A stretch of DNA of 64,000 nt, from the NCBI GenBank assembly GCA_937892955.1, contig CALBKH010000107.1:62001-126000 (forward strand), read 5' to 3'. The notes under the pieces were generated by a model that had not been told where the DNA came from, made no database searches, and saw only the letters and a list, made by a program, of their open reading frames with translations. Below are positions 11,754-20,316 of the stretch, piece after piece. Source of the DNA: an uncultured Alphaproteobacteria bacterium (lineage in GTDB: Bacteria; Pseudomonadota; Alphaproteobacteria; Rhizobiales; Ancalomicrobiaceae). The translations under genes were made by a program, and so were the position numbers. Numbering within the stretch: the first letter of the stretch is position 1; the number at the start of each line of letters is the position of its first letter.

Positions 11754-13391
11754 TCACGGGTCGGCGCGCCGACGCGCGACATCGGCGGCATGCGAGAAGA
11801 TCAGCAGGCTGCGGCCGGCGCGGTGGCGCTCGACGGCGTCCATGACGGCGCGCGCCGTCGCCGCGTCGAGGCCCTCGGTCGGCTCGTCGAGGACGAGGAC
11901 GCGGGCCTCGGCGCGCAAGAGCAGGCGGGCGAGCGCCAGCCGGCGGATCTCGCCGCCGGAGAGTTTCGCCCCGCCGGGGCCGACGAAGGTGGAAAGACCG
12001 GCCGGCATCGCCGCGATCGTCGCCGCGAGCCCGGCGTCGGCGAGGGCGGCGGCGAGGTCGGCATCGCTCGCGCCGGGCGCGACCGCCCTGAGGTTCTCGG
12101 CGATCGAGGCGGCAAAGAGATGCGGGCGCTGCGGCATCACCGCGACGACGCGGCGCAGATCCGCGAGGGCGAGATCGGCGAGGGCGACGCCGCCGAGGCG
12201 GATCTCGCCTTCGTCGGGATCGCGCGCCCGCACCAGGAGGTCGGCGAGCGTCGACTTGCCCCAACCGCTCGGCCGCGAGATCACCTCGACCGCGCCCTGC
12301 GGCAGGTGGAGATCGACCCCGGCCAGCACCGGCGCCGATCGCCCGGGGCGGCGGACGACAAGCGCCCGGGCGTCGAGATCGAAGCGTTCGGGCAAGGGTC
12401 GCGGCCTCGGCGGATCGGCGACCGGCGGCGGACGGTCGGCGAGCGCGAAGAGCCGGCGCAGGGCGGCGAGCATGCCGGGCAGCGCGGCGGCGGCGACCGC
12501 CACCGGCGTCGTCGCCTCGAAGGCGGCGGCGACGACCAGCAGCAGGGCGGTGAGATCGGGCCCGGCGAGATCGCCACGCCCGAGCGCCACCGCCGCCAGC
12601 ACGACGAAGAGCCCGAGGGCGGCGTCGCGGGCGAGGCCCTGGCCGACCCGCCCGAGCGTGTCGGCGCGCGCCACCCGGCGTTCGTCGGCGAGACGGGCGT
12701 CGAGCCGCGCGACGAGGTCGGCGGCGCGGCGGCGTTCGTCGCCGGTGAGGAGCAGGGTGGCGAGCCCGTCGAGATGGTCGGAGACGCCGCGCCGGAGGAC
12801 GGTCGCGGCCGCGGTCTCGCGGCGGCCGGCATCGGCGGCGGCGCGGGCGGCGAGGAAGGGCAGGGCGAGGCCGCCGAGGCCGAGGAGGGCCGCGACCGCG
12901 ATCCCCGGCGCCGCCCCGGCCCACAGCGCCACCGCGACCACCACCCCGACGGCGACGATCGCGGCGACGCCGAGCGGCACGACGAGGCGCAGGAAGACGA
13001 GTTCGAGCCGGTCGACGTCGAGCTTCAGCCGGCCGGCGACCTCGGCCGAGCGCAGCTCGTCGAGCCCGGCCGGGGCGATCGCCGCGAGGCGGCGGAAGAG
13101 TTCGGTGCGGGTGAGGGCGAGGAGGCGGAAGGTCGCCTCGTGGCCGAGCACCCGGTCGGCCCAGCGCCCGCCGGTGCGCAGGATGGCGGAGAAGCGGATG
13201 ATCGCCGAGGGGGTGAAGTAGTTCATCGTGGCGTGGGCGAGCCCGGCCGCCGCCATGGCGGTGACGAACCAGCCGGCGGTCGCCATCAGCGCCAGATCGG
13301 CGAGGGTGGTGATCAACGACACGGCGAAGGCGAGGGCGAGCCAGGGCGCCGCACCGCGCCACAGGCGGACGAGGCGGAGGAGATCACCCAT
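11754..13391 (-). CDS. cydC: Thiol reductant ABC exporter subunit CydC
   Basis: This half-transporter of 545 residues has six N-terminal membrane helices and an ATP-binding domain with signature LSGGEIRR and Walker B VLVLDEPTEGLD. With CydD it exports cysteine and glutathione to the periplasm, which is needed to assemble cytochrome bd. It overlaps cydD by eight bases, and the order cydD-cydC behind cydABX is standard. One oddity is the Walker A region RPSGWGKST. The first glycine of G-x4-GK-(S/T) is arginine, which might weaken ATP binding at one site of the heterodimer. Confidence 0.92.
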   Translation of the reverse strand: MGDLLRLVRLWRGAAPWLALAFAVSLITTLADLALMATAGWFVTAMAAAGLAHATMNYFTPSAIIRFSAILRTGGRWADRVLGHEATFRLLALTRTELFRRLAAIAPAGLDELRSAEVAGRLKLDVDRLELVFLRLVVPLGVAAIVAVGVVVAVALWAGAAPGIAVAALLGLGGLALPFLAARAAADAGRRETAAATVLRRGVSDHLDGLATLLLTGDERRRAADLVARLDARLADERRVARADTLGRVGQGLARDAALGLFVVLAAVALGRGDLAGPDLTALLLVVAAAFEATTPVAVAAAALPGMLAALRRLFALADRPPPVADPPRPRPLPERFDLDARALVVRRPGRSAPVLAGVDLHLPQGAVEVISRPSGWGKSTLADLLVRARDPDEGEIRLGGVALADLALADLRRVVAVMPQRPHLFAASIAENLRAVAPGASDADLAAALADAGLAATIAAMPAGLSTFVGPGGAKLSGGEIRRLALARLLLRAEARVLVLDEPTEGLDAATARAVMDAVERHRAGRSLLIFSHAADVARRRADP

Positions 13392-15138
13392 CGTGCGCCT
13401 CCTCTCCCGTCATGGCGTCGGCGCGAAGCCGCGGCAGGATCTCCGCCGGTGGCCCGCTCGCCACGACGCGGCCGCCCTCGAGCACCACGACCCGGTCGAC
13501 GGTCGCGAGCGTGTCGAGCCGGTGGGCGATGGTGAGGGCGGTGCGGCCGCGCGCCAGATCGGCGATCGCCGCGACGAGCCGTCGCTCGGTCTCGGCGTCG
13601 AGATGGGCGGTCGGTTCGTCGAAGAGGACGAGCGGGCCGGGCGCATAGGCGGCGCGCGCCAGGGCGAGGCGCTGCGCCTCGCCGCCGGAGACGTCGCGGC
13701 CACGCTCGCCGAGGGCCGTCTCGGCGCCGGCCGGCAGGCGCTCGACGAAGTCGGCCCCGGCGACGGCCAGCGCCCGGGCGACGTCCCGGGCGCGATCGCC
13801 GGAAGGCGGCGGGCGGCCCATCGCGACGGCGTCGGCGATGCTGCCCTCGAAGAAGGCCGGGGTCTGCGGCAGATGGACGAGGCCCGCGCGCCAGGTGCGC
13901 CGGTCGATCGCCGCGAGCGGCCGGCCGTCGACGAGAATGCGGCCGGCGGTCGGCTCGAGGAAGCCGGCGAGGAGGGCGAAGACGGTGCTCTTGCCCGCCC
14001 CTGAGCGCCCGACCAGGGCGACATGCTCGCCGGCGGCGACGTCGAGATCGAAGCCCTCGAGCGCGACGCGGCCGTCGGAATGGACGACGCGGACGCCCTC
14101 GAAGCGCAGCGCCAGCGGGCCGGACGGCGCCGGCTCGCTGCCGTCGGCGGCGCGGTCGCCGGCATCGGCGAGGAGATCGGCGATGGCGTCGAGGGCGGCG
14201 TGGGCCTCGATCCGGGCGTGGCGGCGCACGCCGATATCGCGCAGCGGCGCGAAGAACTCCGGGGCGAGCATCAGCACCAGGAAGCCGGTGGCGAAGTCGA
14301 GGCTGCCCCACATCAGGCGGAAGCCGACGGCGATCGCCACCCCGGCGATGGCGCCGGTGGCGACGAATTCCAGCACCAGCGCCGAGAGGAAGGCGAGGCG
14401 CAGCACCGCCATGGTCTCGCGGCCATAGGCGGTGGCGCTCGCCGCGACCGCCGCGATCGCCCGGTCGGCGGTGCCGGCGAGGCGGGTCTCGGGTAGGCCG
14501 CGGATCTGGTCGAGGAGATGGCCGCCGAGGCGGGCGAGGCTCGCCCAGGCGCGGCCGCTCGCCTCCTCGGCGCCGCGCCCGGCGAGGACGGCGAGCCAGA
14601 CCAGCAGCGGCAGGGCGATGAAGAGCAGCACGGCGGCGAGCCGATCGGCGAGCGCCACGACGGCGAGCACGGCGAGCGGCACCACGACGGCGCGGGTCGC
14701 CGCCGGTTGCCACGACCGCCACAGCGGCGCGACGCCGTCGACCGCCTCGGTGAGCGTGGCGACGACCGTGCCGGGGTAGCGGTCGGCGAGGCGGACCGGG
14801 CCGAGGTCGCGGAGGCGGTCGAGGAGCCGCGCCAGGAGGTGGCGCCGCACCCGGGCGGCGGCCTCGAAGCCGAGGTGGTCGAAGGTCCAGGTCGCGCCGG
14901 CGCGGAGGCAGGCGAGGCCGGCGAGGAGACCCAGCGGCGCGGCGAGGTCGCCGACGGTGGCGCCGTGGAAGATGACGGCGTCGACGAGATGGGCGATCGC
15001 CGCGGCGAAGGCGACCGTGGCGAGGCCGGCGACGGCGGCGGCGACGCTCACCCCCGCCGCGCGCCACCCGACGACCGGGGCGAGCGAGACGAGGAGCGCC
15101 GCTCGCGCGGACGGGATCGTCGGGGCGGGTGCGGTCAA
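13384..15138 (-). CDS. cydD: Thiol reductant ABC exporter subunit CydD
   Basis: This is the partner half-transporter of CydC, about 584 residues. An N-terminal membrane domain (AHLVDAVIFHG, LGPVRLADRYPG) is followed by an ATPase domain with Walker A GRSGAGKST, signature VSGGEAQR and Walker B LVLFDEPTAHLD. Start choice is weak. The frame is open far upstream into cydX, but the first sensible initiation codon after the intergenic hairpins is TTG at 15138, without a clear ribosome binding site. Its stop overlaps the cydC start. Confidence 0.88.
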   Translation of the reverse strand: MTAPAPTIPSARAALLVSLAPVVGWRAAGVSVAAAVAGLATVAFAAAIAHLVDAVIFHGATVGDLAAPLGLLAGLACLRAGATWTFDHLGFEAAARVRRHLLARLLDRLRDLGPVRLADRYPGTVVATLTEAVDGVAPLWRSWQPAATRAVVVPLAVLAVVALADRLAAVLLFIALPLLVWLAVLAGRGAEEASGRAWASLARLGGHLLDQIRGLPETRLAGTADRAIAAVAASATAYGRETMAVLRLAFLSALVLEFVATGAIAGVAIAVGFRLMWGSLDFATGFLVLMLAPEFFAPLRDIGVRRHARIEAHAALDAIADLLADAGDRAADGSEPAPSGPLALRFEGVRVVHSDGRVALEGFDLDVAAGEHVALVGRSGAGKSTVFALLAGFLEPTAGRILVDGRPLAAIDRRTWRAGLVHLPQTPAFFEGSIADAVAMGRPPPSGDRARDVARALAVAGADFVERLPAGAETALGERGRDVSGGEAQRLALARAAYAPGPLVLFDEPTAHLDAETERRLVAAIADLARGRTALTIAHRLDTLATVDRVVVLEGGRVVASGPPAEILPRLRADAMTGEEAHDG

Positions 15139-15162
15139 GGCGGTGTCTCGGAAGCGAGGAGA

Positions 15163-15234
15163 CCGGAGCGGATCACGGGGCGCACGATCCGCTCCGGCGC
15201 AGGAGCCTCGGCCGCCCTTGCCGGCGGCCGAGGC
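15163..15234 (-). terminator. Two perfect hairpins between cydX and cydD
   Basis: Each inverted repeat has 12-base-pair arms: GCCTCGGCCGCC with its complement (15205-15216/15223-15234) and CCGGAGCGGATC with its complement (15163-15174/15186-15197). No T-tract follows. They separate the oxidase genes from the exporter genes and may attenuate read-through or protect the upstream cydABX message. Confidence 0.6.
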
Positions 15235-15245
15235 GCGAACGCGTG

Positions 15246-15359
15246 TCAGTCGGTCGAGCCGTCGCGGTCGAGCCCATCCTGGAACTCGTACCACATCACG
15301 TTGATGACCCCGATCGCCGCGGCAGCGGTGACCCCGAGGATCCAGGCGAAGTACCACAT
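15246..15359 (-). CDS. cydX: Cytochrome bd oxidase small subunit CydX
   Basis: This is a 37-residue single-span membrane peptide. It begins MWYFAWILGV, continues IGVINVMWYE and ends in an acidic tail, the hallmark pattern of CydX (YbgT), which stabilises haem binding in cytochrome bd-I. The ATG is preceded by GAGGAGAACGGCTC with a clear ribosome binding site. It starts 16 bases after cydB, as in other cydABX operons. Confidence 0.93.
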   Translation of the reverse strand: MWYFAWILGVTAAAAIGVINVMWYEFQDGLDRDGSTD

Positions 15360-15375
15360 GAGCCGTTCTCCTCGG

Positions 15376-16527
15376 TCAGTAGGCCGAATGGGCGCGGGTT
15401 TCGATCTCGGCGGCGGTCACCCGCCCCCACATCTGGGCGTAGCACCACACGGTGTAGCCGAGCACGATCGGCAGGAAGACCACCACGGCCCAGAACATCA
15501 CCGTCAGGGTGAGGTGGCTGGAGGCGGCGTCCCACACCGTCAGGCTCGAGCGCGGATCGAGGCTCGACGGCATGACGAAGGGGAACATCGAGATCCCCGC
15601 CGTGCCGATGATGCCGACCATGCCGAGGGCGCTGGTGACGAAGGCGAGGCCGGGGCGGGCGGCACGGGCGAGGAGCGCCGTGGCGAGCGGACCGACGAGC
15701 CCGAGGGCGGGCACGAGGACGGCGATCGGCAGTCGCGCGTAGACGTCGAGCCAGGCGCCGGGGGCGCGGACCACCTCCTTGGCGAGCGGATTGGGCAGCG
15801 CCCCGTGCGACGGCTCGGCGACGATGCGATAGCCGTCGATGCCGAGCCACAGCCACACCCCGGCGAGCGCGAAGGCGAGGGTGACGATGGGCGCCGCCAC
15901 CACGACGAAGCTCCGCGCCCGCGCCGCCACCGCGCCGGAGGCTCGCAGTTGCAGCCAGGTGCCGCCGTGGACGGTGAGCATCGCCAGACTGATGACGCCG
16001 GCGAGCAGCGCGAAGGGGTTGAGCAACGGCAGCAGCGCGGTCAAGAGCGAGCCCTGGTAGTGGGCCCGCAACAGCTCGTCGAGCCGGAACGGCACCCCCT
16101 GGAGCAGATTGCCGAAGGCGACGCCGAAGATCAGCGCCGGGATGGTGCCGCCGGCGAACAGACCCCAGTCCCAGGCGCTGCGCCACCTCGGGTCGGCGAT
16201 CTTCGAGCGGTAGTCGAAGCCGACCGGGCGGAAGAACAGGGCGAAGAGCACCAGCAGCATCGCCATGTAGAAGCCCGAGAAGGCGGCGGCATAGACCGCC
16301 GGCCAAGCGGCGAAGATGGCGCCGCCGGCGGTGATGAACCACACCTGGTTGCCGTCCCAGTGCGGGCCGACGGTGTTGATGGCGATGCGCCGTTCGACGT
16401 CGGTCTTGCCGACGAAGGGGAGCAGGGTGCCCACCCCCATGTCCATGCCGTCGGTGATGGCGAAGCCGATCAGCAGCGCGCCGACGAGCACCCACCAGAC
16501 GAGTTTCAGGGTTTCGTAGTCGAGCAT
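15376..16527 (-). CDS. cydB: Cytochrome d ubiquinol oxidase subunit II
   Basis: This inner-membrane protein of 383 residues has about eight membrane helices. It opens MLDYETLKLVWWVLVGALLIGF with TDGMDMGVG, and carries the conserved block INTVGPHWDGNQVW. It forms the oxidase with CydA; the complex reduces oxygen to water with quinol electrons at high oxygen affinity. It follows cydA after 16 bases and precedes cydX. Confidence 0.96.
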   Translation of the reverse strand: MLDYETLKLVWWVLVGALLIGFAITDGMDMGVGTLLPFVGKTDVERRIAINTVGPHWDGNQVWFITAGGAIFAAWPAVYAAAFSGFYMAMLLVLFALFFRPVGFDYRSKIADPRWRSAWDWGLFAGGTIPALIFGVAFGNLLQGVPFRLDELLRAHYQGSLLTALLPLLNPFALLAGVISLAMLTVHGGTWLQLRASGAVAARARSFVVVAAPIVTLAFALAGVWLWLGIDGYRIVAEPSHGALPNPLAKEVVRAPGAWLDVYARLPIAVLVPALGLVGPLATALLARAARPGLAFVTSALGMVGIIGTAGISMFPFVMPSSLDPRSSLTVWDAASSHLTLTVMFWAVVVFLPIVLGYTVWCYAQMWGRVTAAEIETRAHSAY

Positions 16528-16543
16528 GGCTCTCTCCTCGGGG

Positions 16544-18115
16544 TCATTCAGCCGGGGCGGCGAGGGCGCCGCGCTCGAAGTGGTAGCGGCCGGTGCCGAG
16601 CGAGCTCGGGCCGAGGCGGGCGAACTTCACCATCAGGTACACCTCGATGACCAACAGCAGCGTGTAGAAGGTCAGGAAGCCGACCAACGAGAAGATCAGA
16701 TCGCCGACGGTCAGGCTCGAGGTGGCCAGGAAGGTCGGCAGCACCTCGCCGATCGCCCAGGGCTGGCGGCCGAACTCGGCGACGAACCAACCGAGTTCGC
16801 AGGCGAGCCACGGCGCCGGCAGCATCGCCACGGCGAGGCGCAGGAACCAACGGTTCTGCTCCAGCCGCTTGGTGGCGTTGAGCCAGAAGCCGGCGGCGAA
16901 GGTGAAGAGCATCAGGAAGCCGAGCGCCACCATGATGCGGAACGACCAGAACAGCGGCCACACCGTCGGGATGGTCGAGGCCGCCGCCGCCTTGATCTCG
17001 GCCTCGCCGGCCTTGGTCGGATCCTCGACGAACTGCTTGAGCAGCAGGCCGAAGCCGATGTCGCGGGCATGGGCGTCGAAAGTGGCGCGGGTCTCGGGCG
17101 ACTTGTCGCCGGCGCGGATCTTCTGCAGGGCGCCGTAGGCGATCTGGCCGGAGCGGATCCGCGCCTCGTGGTTCTTCTCGAGGTCGTCGAGGCCGACGAC
17201 GGGTTTGTCGAGCGAGCGGGTGGCGATGAGGCCGAGCGCCCAGGGGAGCTTGATCGCCGACGTCGTCTCGCGCGCCTCCTGATCGGGCAGGCCGAAGAGT
17301 GTGAAGGAGGCGGGCGCGATTTCCGTCTTCCACTCCGCCTCGATGGCGGCGAGCTTGACCTTCTGGACGTCGCCGAGCTCGTAGCCGCTCTCGTCGCCGA
17401 GCACGATCACCGACAGCGAGGCGGCGAGGCCGAAGCCGACGGCGACCGCGAAGGAGCGTCGGGCGAAGGCGAGGTCGCGGCCTTTCAGGATGTACCAGGA
17501 CGAGATCGCCATGACGAAGACCGAGGCGGTGACGTAGCCGGCGGCGACGGTGTGGACGAACTTCACCTGGGCGACCGGATTGAGGAAGACCTCGGCGAAG
17601 GAGGTCATCTCCATGCGCATGGTCTCCGGCGAGAACACCGAGCCGATCGGGTTCTGCATCCAGCCGTTGGCGACCAGGATCCACAGCGCCGACAGATTGG
17701 AGCCGAGCGCGGTGAAGAAGGTCACGGCGAGGTGCTTGCGCTTCGACAGCTTGTCCCAGCCGAGGAAGAACAGGCCGATGAAGGTGCTCTCCAGGAAGAA
17801 GGCCATCAGGCCCTCGATGGCGAGCGGCGCGCCGAACACGTCACCGACGTAATGGGAGTAATAGGACCAGTTGGTGCCGAACTCGAACTCCATGGTGAGG
17901 CCGGTGGTGACACCGAGGGCGAAGTTGATGCCGAACAACTTGCCCCAGAACTTGGTCATGTCCTTGTAGATCTCCTTGCCCGTCATGACGTAGACGGTCT
18001 CCATGATGACCAGGAGCCAGGAGATGCCGAGGGTGAGCGGCACGAAGAGGAAATGGTAGAGCGCCGTCGCGGCGAACTGCCAGCGCGACAGTTCCACGAA
18101 TGTCGGATCGATCAT
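16544..18115 (-). CDS. cydA: Cytochrome d ubiquinol oxidase subunit I
   Basis: This is the quinol-oxidising, haem-carrying subunit, 523 residues from ATG 18115 (MIDPTFVELSRWQFAATALYH). Candidate haem ligands are the histidine in ATALYHFLF, the histidine in KFVHTVAAGY and the methionine in SFRIMVALG. The signature GRQPWAIGEVLPT is present. Length and sequence match the long Q-loop type of E. coli CydA. A longer frame exists upstream, but it lies in the promoter region. It is the first gene of cydABXDC and is probably induced when oxygen falls or under nitric-oxide or sulfide stress, though no FNR box was found. Confidence 0.96.
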   Translation of the reverse strand: MIDPTFVELSRWQFAATALYHFLFVPLTLGISWLLVIMETVYVMTGKEIYKDMTKFWGKLFGINFALGVTTGLTMEFEFGTNWSYYSHYVGDVFGAPLAIEGLMAFFLESTFIGLFFLGWDKLSKRKHLAVTFFTALGSNLSALWILVANGWMQNPIGSVFSPETMRMEMTSFAEVFLNPVAQVKFVHTVAAGYVTASVFVMAISSWYILKGRDLAFARRSFAVAVGFGLAASLSVIVLGDESGYELGDVQKVKLAAIEAEWKTEIAPASFTLFGLPDQEARETTSAIKLPWALGLIATRSLDKPVVGLDDLEKNHEARIRSGQIAYGALQKIRAGDKSPETRATFDAHARDIGFGLLLKQFVEDPTKAGEAEIKAAAASTIPTVWPLFWSFRIMVALGFLMLFTFAAGFWLNATKRLEQNRWFLRLAVAMLPAPWLACELGWFVAEFGRQPWAIGEVLPTFLATSSLTVGDLIFSLVGFLTFYTLLLVIEVYLMVKFARLGPSSLGTGRYHFERGALAAPAE

Positions 18116-18300
18116 GACGGTCGACGTCCTTTGTCGGGAGCGGGGCCGACCGAAGCCGACTGAACGACAACGGCACCCCTCAAACATCGATAACGAATAC
18201 AAGAATAAACATATATTATCGATAAAGGAATTGAAACCTTGGTCGAAACGCCCCGGCGCGGGACCGCCCATGCGCCGCGCCAATCCGGTCAAATAATTGT
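18116..18300 (-). promoter_or_regulatory. cydA promoter region with repeated AT-rich motifs
   Basis: The leader is sharply AT-rich. ATCGATAA occurs twice (near 18187 and 18219), about 33 bases apart, and AAACATATATT lies at 18207-18217. The same 11-base motif, in inverse orientation, occurs in front of the first Rrf2 gene (20296-20306). An Rrf2 regulator is the likely binder, but this is inferred. No TTGAT-N4-ATCAA FNR box is visible. Confidence 0.5.
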
Positions 18301-18380
18301 TTTAAAAGAGAAAAATACCAGAGACGGTACTCGCTCGCCGCCCGCCGAGACCGAACGCCGCACCTCGCCCGCCGAGACGA

Positions 18381-18411
18381 CGGCGGCCGGCGAGGGTGTC
18401 GCCGGCCGCCG
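18381..18411 (-). terminator. Hairpin ending the flavoprotein operon
   Basis: A perfect 13-base-pair stem (CGGCGGCCGGCGA and its complement) has the loop GGGTG. It lies 23 bases after the flavoprotein stop and resembles the hairpin at 6144 in stem length and loop size. No strong T-tract follows. Confidence 0.6.
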
Positions 18412-18433
18412 GTCGCTCCAGGATCGCGCCGCC

Positions 18434-19561
18434 TCAGCGGAAGGCGCGCAGGTAGTAGCCTTCGAAGAAGCGCTTCAGCCAATGGAAGACCTTCATCTTC
18501 GGGCCGACGAAGTTGAAGCGCGGATTGCGGAACACCAGCATGCCGGCGTCGAGCGTGTCGACGATGCAGATCAGCTCCGGGCGGAAGTCGGTCACGGGTT
18601 CGCGGCCGGCGAGGACGGCGGCGAGATTGGCGGAGGCCGCCGCGGCCTGGAGGTCGGCCTGATGGGCCTGCTTCGGCATCCAGTCGGGTCCGGGGAAGGA
18701 GCCGGAATCGCCGACCACCCAGGTGTTCGGCCGGCCCTCGACCCGGCATTTGGTGTCGGCGACGATCATGCCGCCGGGCGACAACGGCAGATCGGAGTTC
18801 CCCAGGAACGCCGGACCGGTCAGCCCGGGCATGAACAGGATCAGATCGGCGTCGATCTCGCCGCCCTCGGTGACGACCTTCTTCTCCTCGATCCGCACCA
18901 TCTTGTGGCCGAGGTGGGTGAGGATGTCGCGCTTCTTCATCTCGGCGAGGAGGCCGTCGACCGCCTTCGGCCCCAGGCGGGCGCCGGGGCGCTCGGCGGG
19001 ATTGAAGAAGACCAACGAGAACTTCTCGCGCCGGCCCTGCTGCCTGAGCAGGGTGTCGATGATGAACAGGAATTCGAACATCGGCCCGCCGCGCATGGCG
19101 CCCTGCTCGGCCGGGTTGGTGGCGAAGCCGATGGCGATGGTGCCGCCGTCGAGGGCGTCGAGGCGGCGCTCGATCTCCTCGCCGACGGCGATGCCCTCGC
19201 AAGGGATCAGGGCGTGCTCGATCCCCGGCAGCTTGCGGATGAAGCGGCCGCCGGTGGCGACGATCAGGTGATCGTTGCGGAACTCGCCGGCATCGGTCGA
19301 CACGAGCCGACCGCCCTCGGCGATCCCGGTGACCGAGGCCTGGACGAAGTCGACGCGCGTTTCGGCGAAGAAGTGATCGAGCGGGATCTTCAGATCCGCT
19401 CCCTTGCGCAAATGGGTCGGGATCCAGATCGTGCTCGGCAGATAGTGCAGCTCGCGACGCGGCGAGATCATGGTGATCTTCGCCGTCACGCCCTTGCGGC
19501 GCAGCTGGCGGGCGGCGGTGAGGGCGGCGAAGCCCGACCCCAGAATGGCGATGGTGGTCAC
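18434..19561 (-). CDS. FAD-dependent oxidoreductase, sulfide:quinone oxidoreductase-like
   Basis: The 375-residue flavoprotein has the N-terminal dinucleotide-binding motif ILGSGFAALTAARQL and a second FAD/NAD region (NTWVVGDSGSFPG). Overall layout is that of sulfide:quinone oxidoreductases and type II NADH dehydrogenases (REELHYLPSTIWIP-like block, ADLILFMPGLTGP, a C-terminal amphipathic HWLKRFFEGYYLRAF). Cysteines occur in IPCEGIAVG, DTKCRVEG and LICIVDT, but the canonical catalytic trio could not be confirmed. GTG at 19561 is chosen because AGGAGGGG sits five bases upstream. It overlaps the ferritin-like gene by four bases. It may feed electrons from sulfide or NADH into the quinone pool beside cytochrome bd. 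Confidence 0.82.
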   Translation of the reverse strand: MTTIAILGSGFAALTAARQLRRKGVTAKITMISPRRELHYLPSTIWIPTHLRKGADLKIPLDHFFAETRVDFVQASVTGIAEGGRLVSTDAGEFRNDHLIVATGGRFIRKLPGIEHALIPCEGIAVGEEIERRLDALDGGTIAIGFATNPAEQGAMRGGPMFEFLFIIDTLLRQQGRREKFSLVFFNPAERPGARLGPKAVDGLLAEMKKRDILTHLGHKMVRIEEKKVVTEGGEIDADLILFMPGLTGPAFLGNSDLPLSPGGMIVADTKCRVEGRPNTWVVGDSGSFPGPDWMPKQAHQADLQAAAASANLAAVLAGREPVTDFRPELICIVDTLDAGMLVFRNPRFNFVGPKMKVFHWLKRFFEGYYLRAFR

Positions 19562-20121
19562 GCGACCCCTCCTCTGAAACGTTGACCGGCGGTCCATCGT
19601 CTGAACGCGGGCAGGTGACGATCGCGGGACGCCTCCATCAGCCGCATGAAGAGCGCGACGAGATCGGGCCGCTCGGCGACCGCCGGCAGCAGGCGGTCGA
19701 CGTAGAGACCGACGTTGTCGATCTCCGCCTCGACCGCGATGTCGCAGGCGCAGGCGACCGAAGCCGGAACCTCGGCGCGGATCTCCGGTGAGCCGAGATG
19801 GCGGTTTTCCGGCACGGCGCGGCCGTCGGTCCGCAACACGGCGGCGAGCGCCGCGGCGTGTCGCCCCTCCGCCTCGACGATGTGGGCGAAGGGCATGGCG
19901 TCGGGGAAGCGGTCGAGCACCGCCGCATAGAAGGCGAGGGCGCGATATTCGTCGTCGAGCGCCTCGACCACGGCGACGTGCTCGGCGTTGGTCAAGGGGC
20001 GCGACGCGCCGATCGTCGGCAGGGCGCAGGTTCCGTGACCCTGGCCACGCCCCCGGCCGTGCCGACTCGGGCCGCGCCCGCAGCCGTGACCGTCTGTGAC
20101 GGAGTTCGATGTGACGTACAT
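19558..20121 (-). CDS. Ferritin-like domain protein
   Basis: The 187-residue protein has a glycine- and histidine-rich N-terminus (VTDGHGCGRGPSRHGRGRGQGHG) followed by a four-helix ferritin-like core. Candidate metal ligands lie in DDEYRALAFY, VEAEGRHAAAL and AVEAEIDNVGLY, with a later SRDRHLPAF. It resembles DUF2202-type proteins. The N-terminal Gly/His segment might bind metal. It is translationally coupled to the flavoprotein gene, which suggests a joint redox or metal task. The function is unknown. Confidence 0.7.
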   Translation of the reverse strand: MYVTSNSVTDGHGCGRGPSRHGRGRGQGHGTCALPTIGASRPLTNAEHVAVVEALDDEYRALAFYAAVLDRFPDAMPFAHIVEAEGRHAAALAAVLRTDGRAVPENRHLGSPEIRAEVPASVACACDIAVEAEIDNVGLYVDRLLPAVAERPDLVALFMRLMEASRDRHLPAFRRWTAGQRFRGGVA

Positions 20122-20316
20122 GGTGATCCTCCAGGAACCGATGGCCTCGGGGTGGGGTGGTGCCGCGAAATCATCACTCGCCGCGTTCGAACGCCGACGA
20201 GACCCGATCGAGCGAGGCTTCGCCGGCGGTTCCGACCGAACCGGCTTGCGGCCATCGAATGACGGCTTCAGAATAGCCCTATAAGTTTTATGTGCAATAT
20301 ATGTTTGGGTGAGCCG

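Noticed and set aside
11703..16650. Long plus-strand open frames opposite cydC, cydD and cydB
   Set aside because: They are shadows produced by high GC at third codon positions; the composition is non-protein-like and the minus-strand genes are clear.
18116..18292. N-terminal extension of CydA
   Set aside because: It would cover the AT-rich promoter; ATG 18115 matches the known CydA N-terminus.
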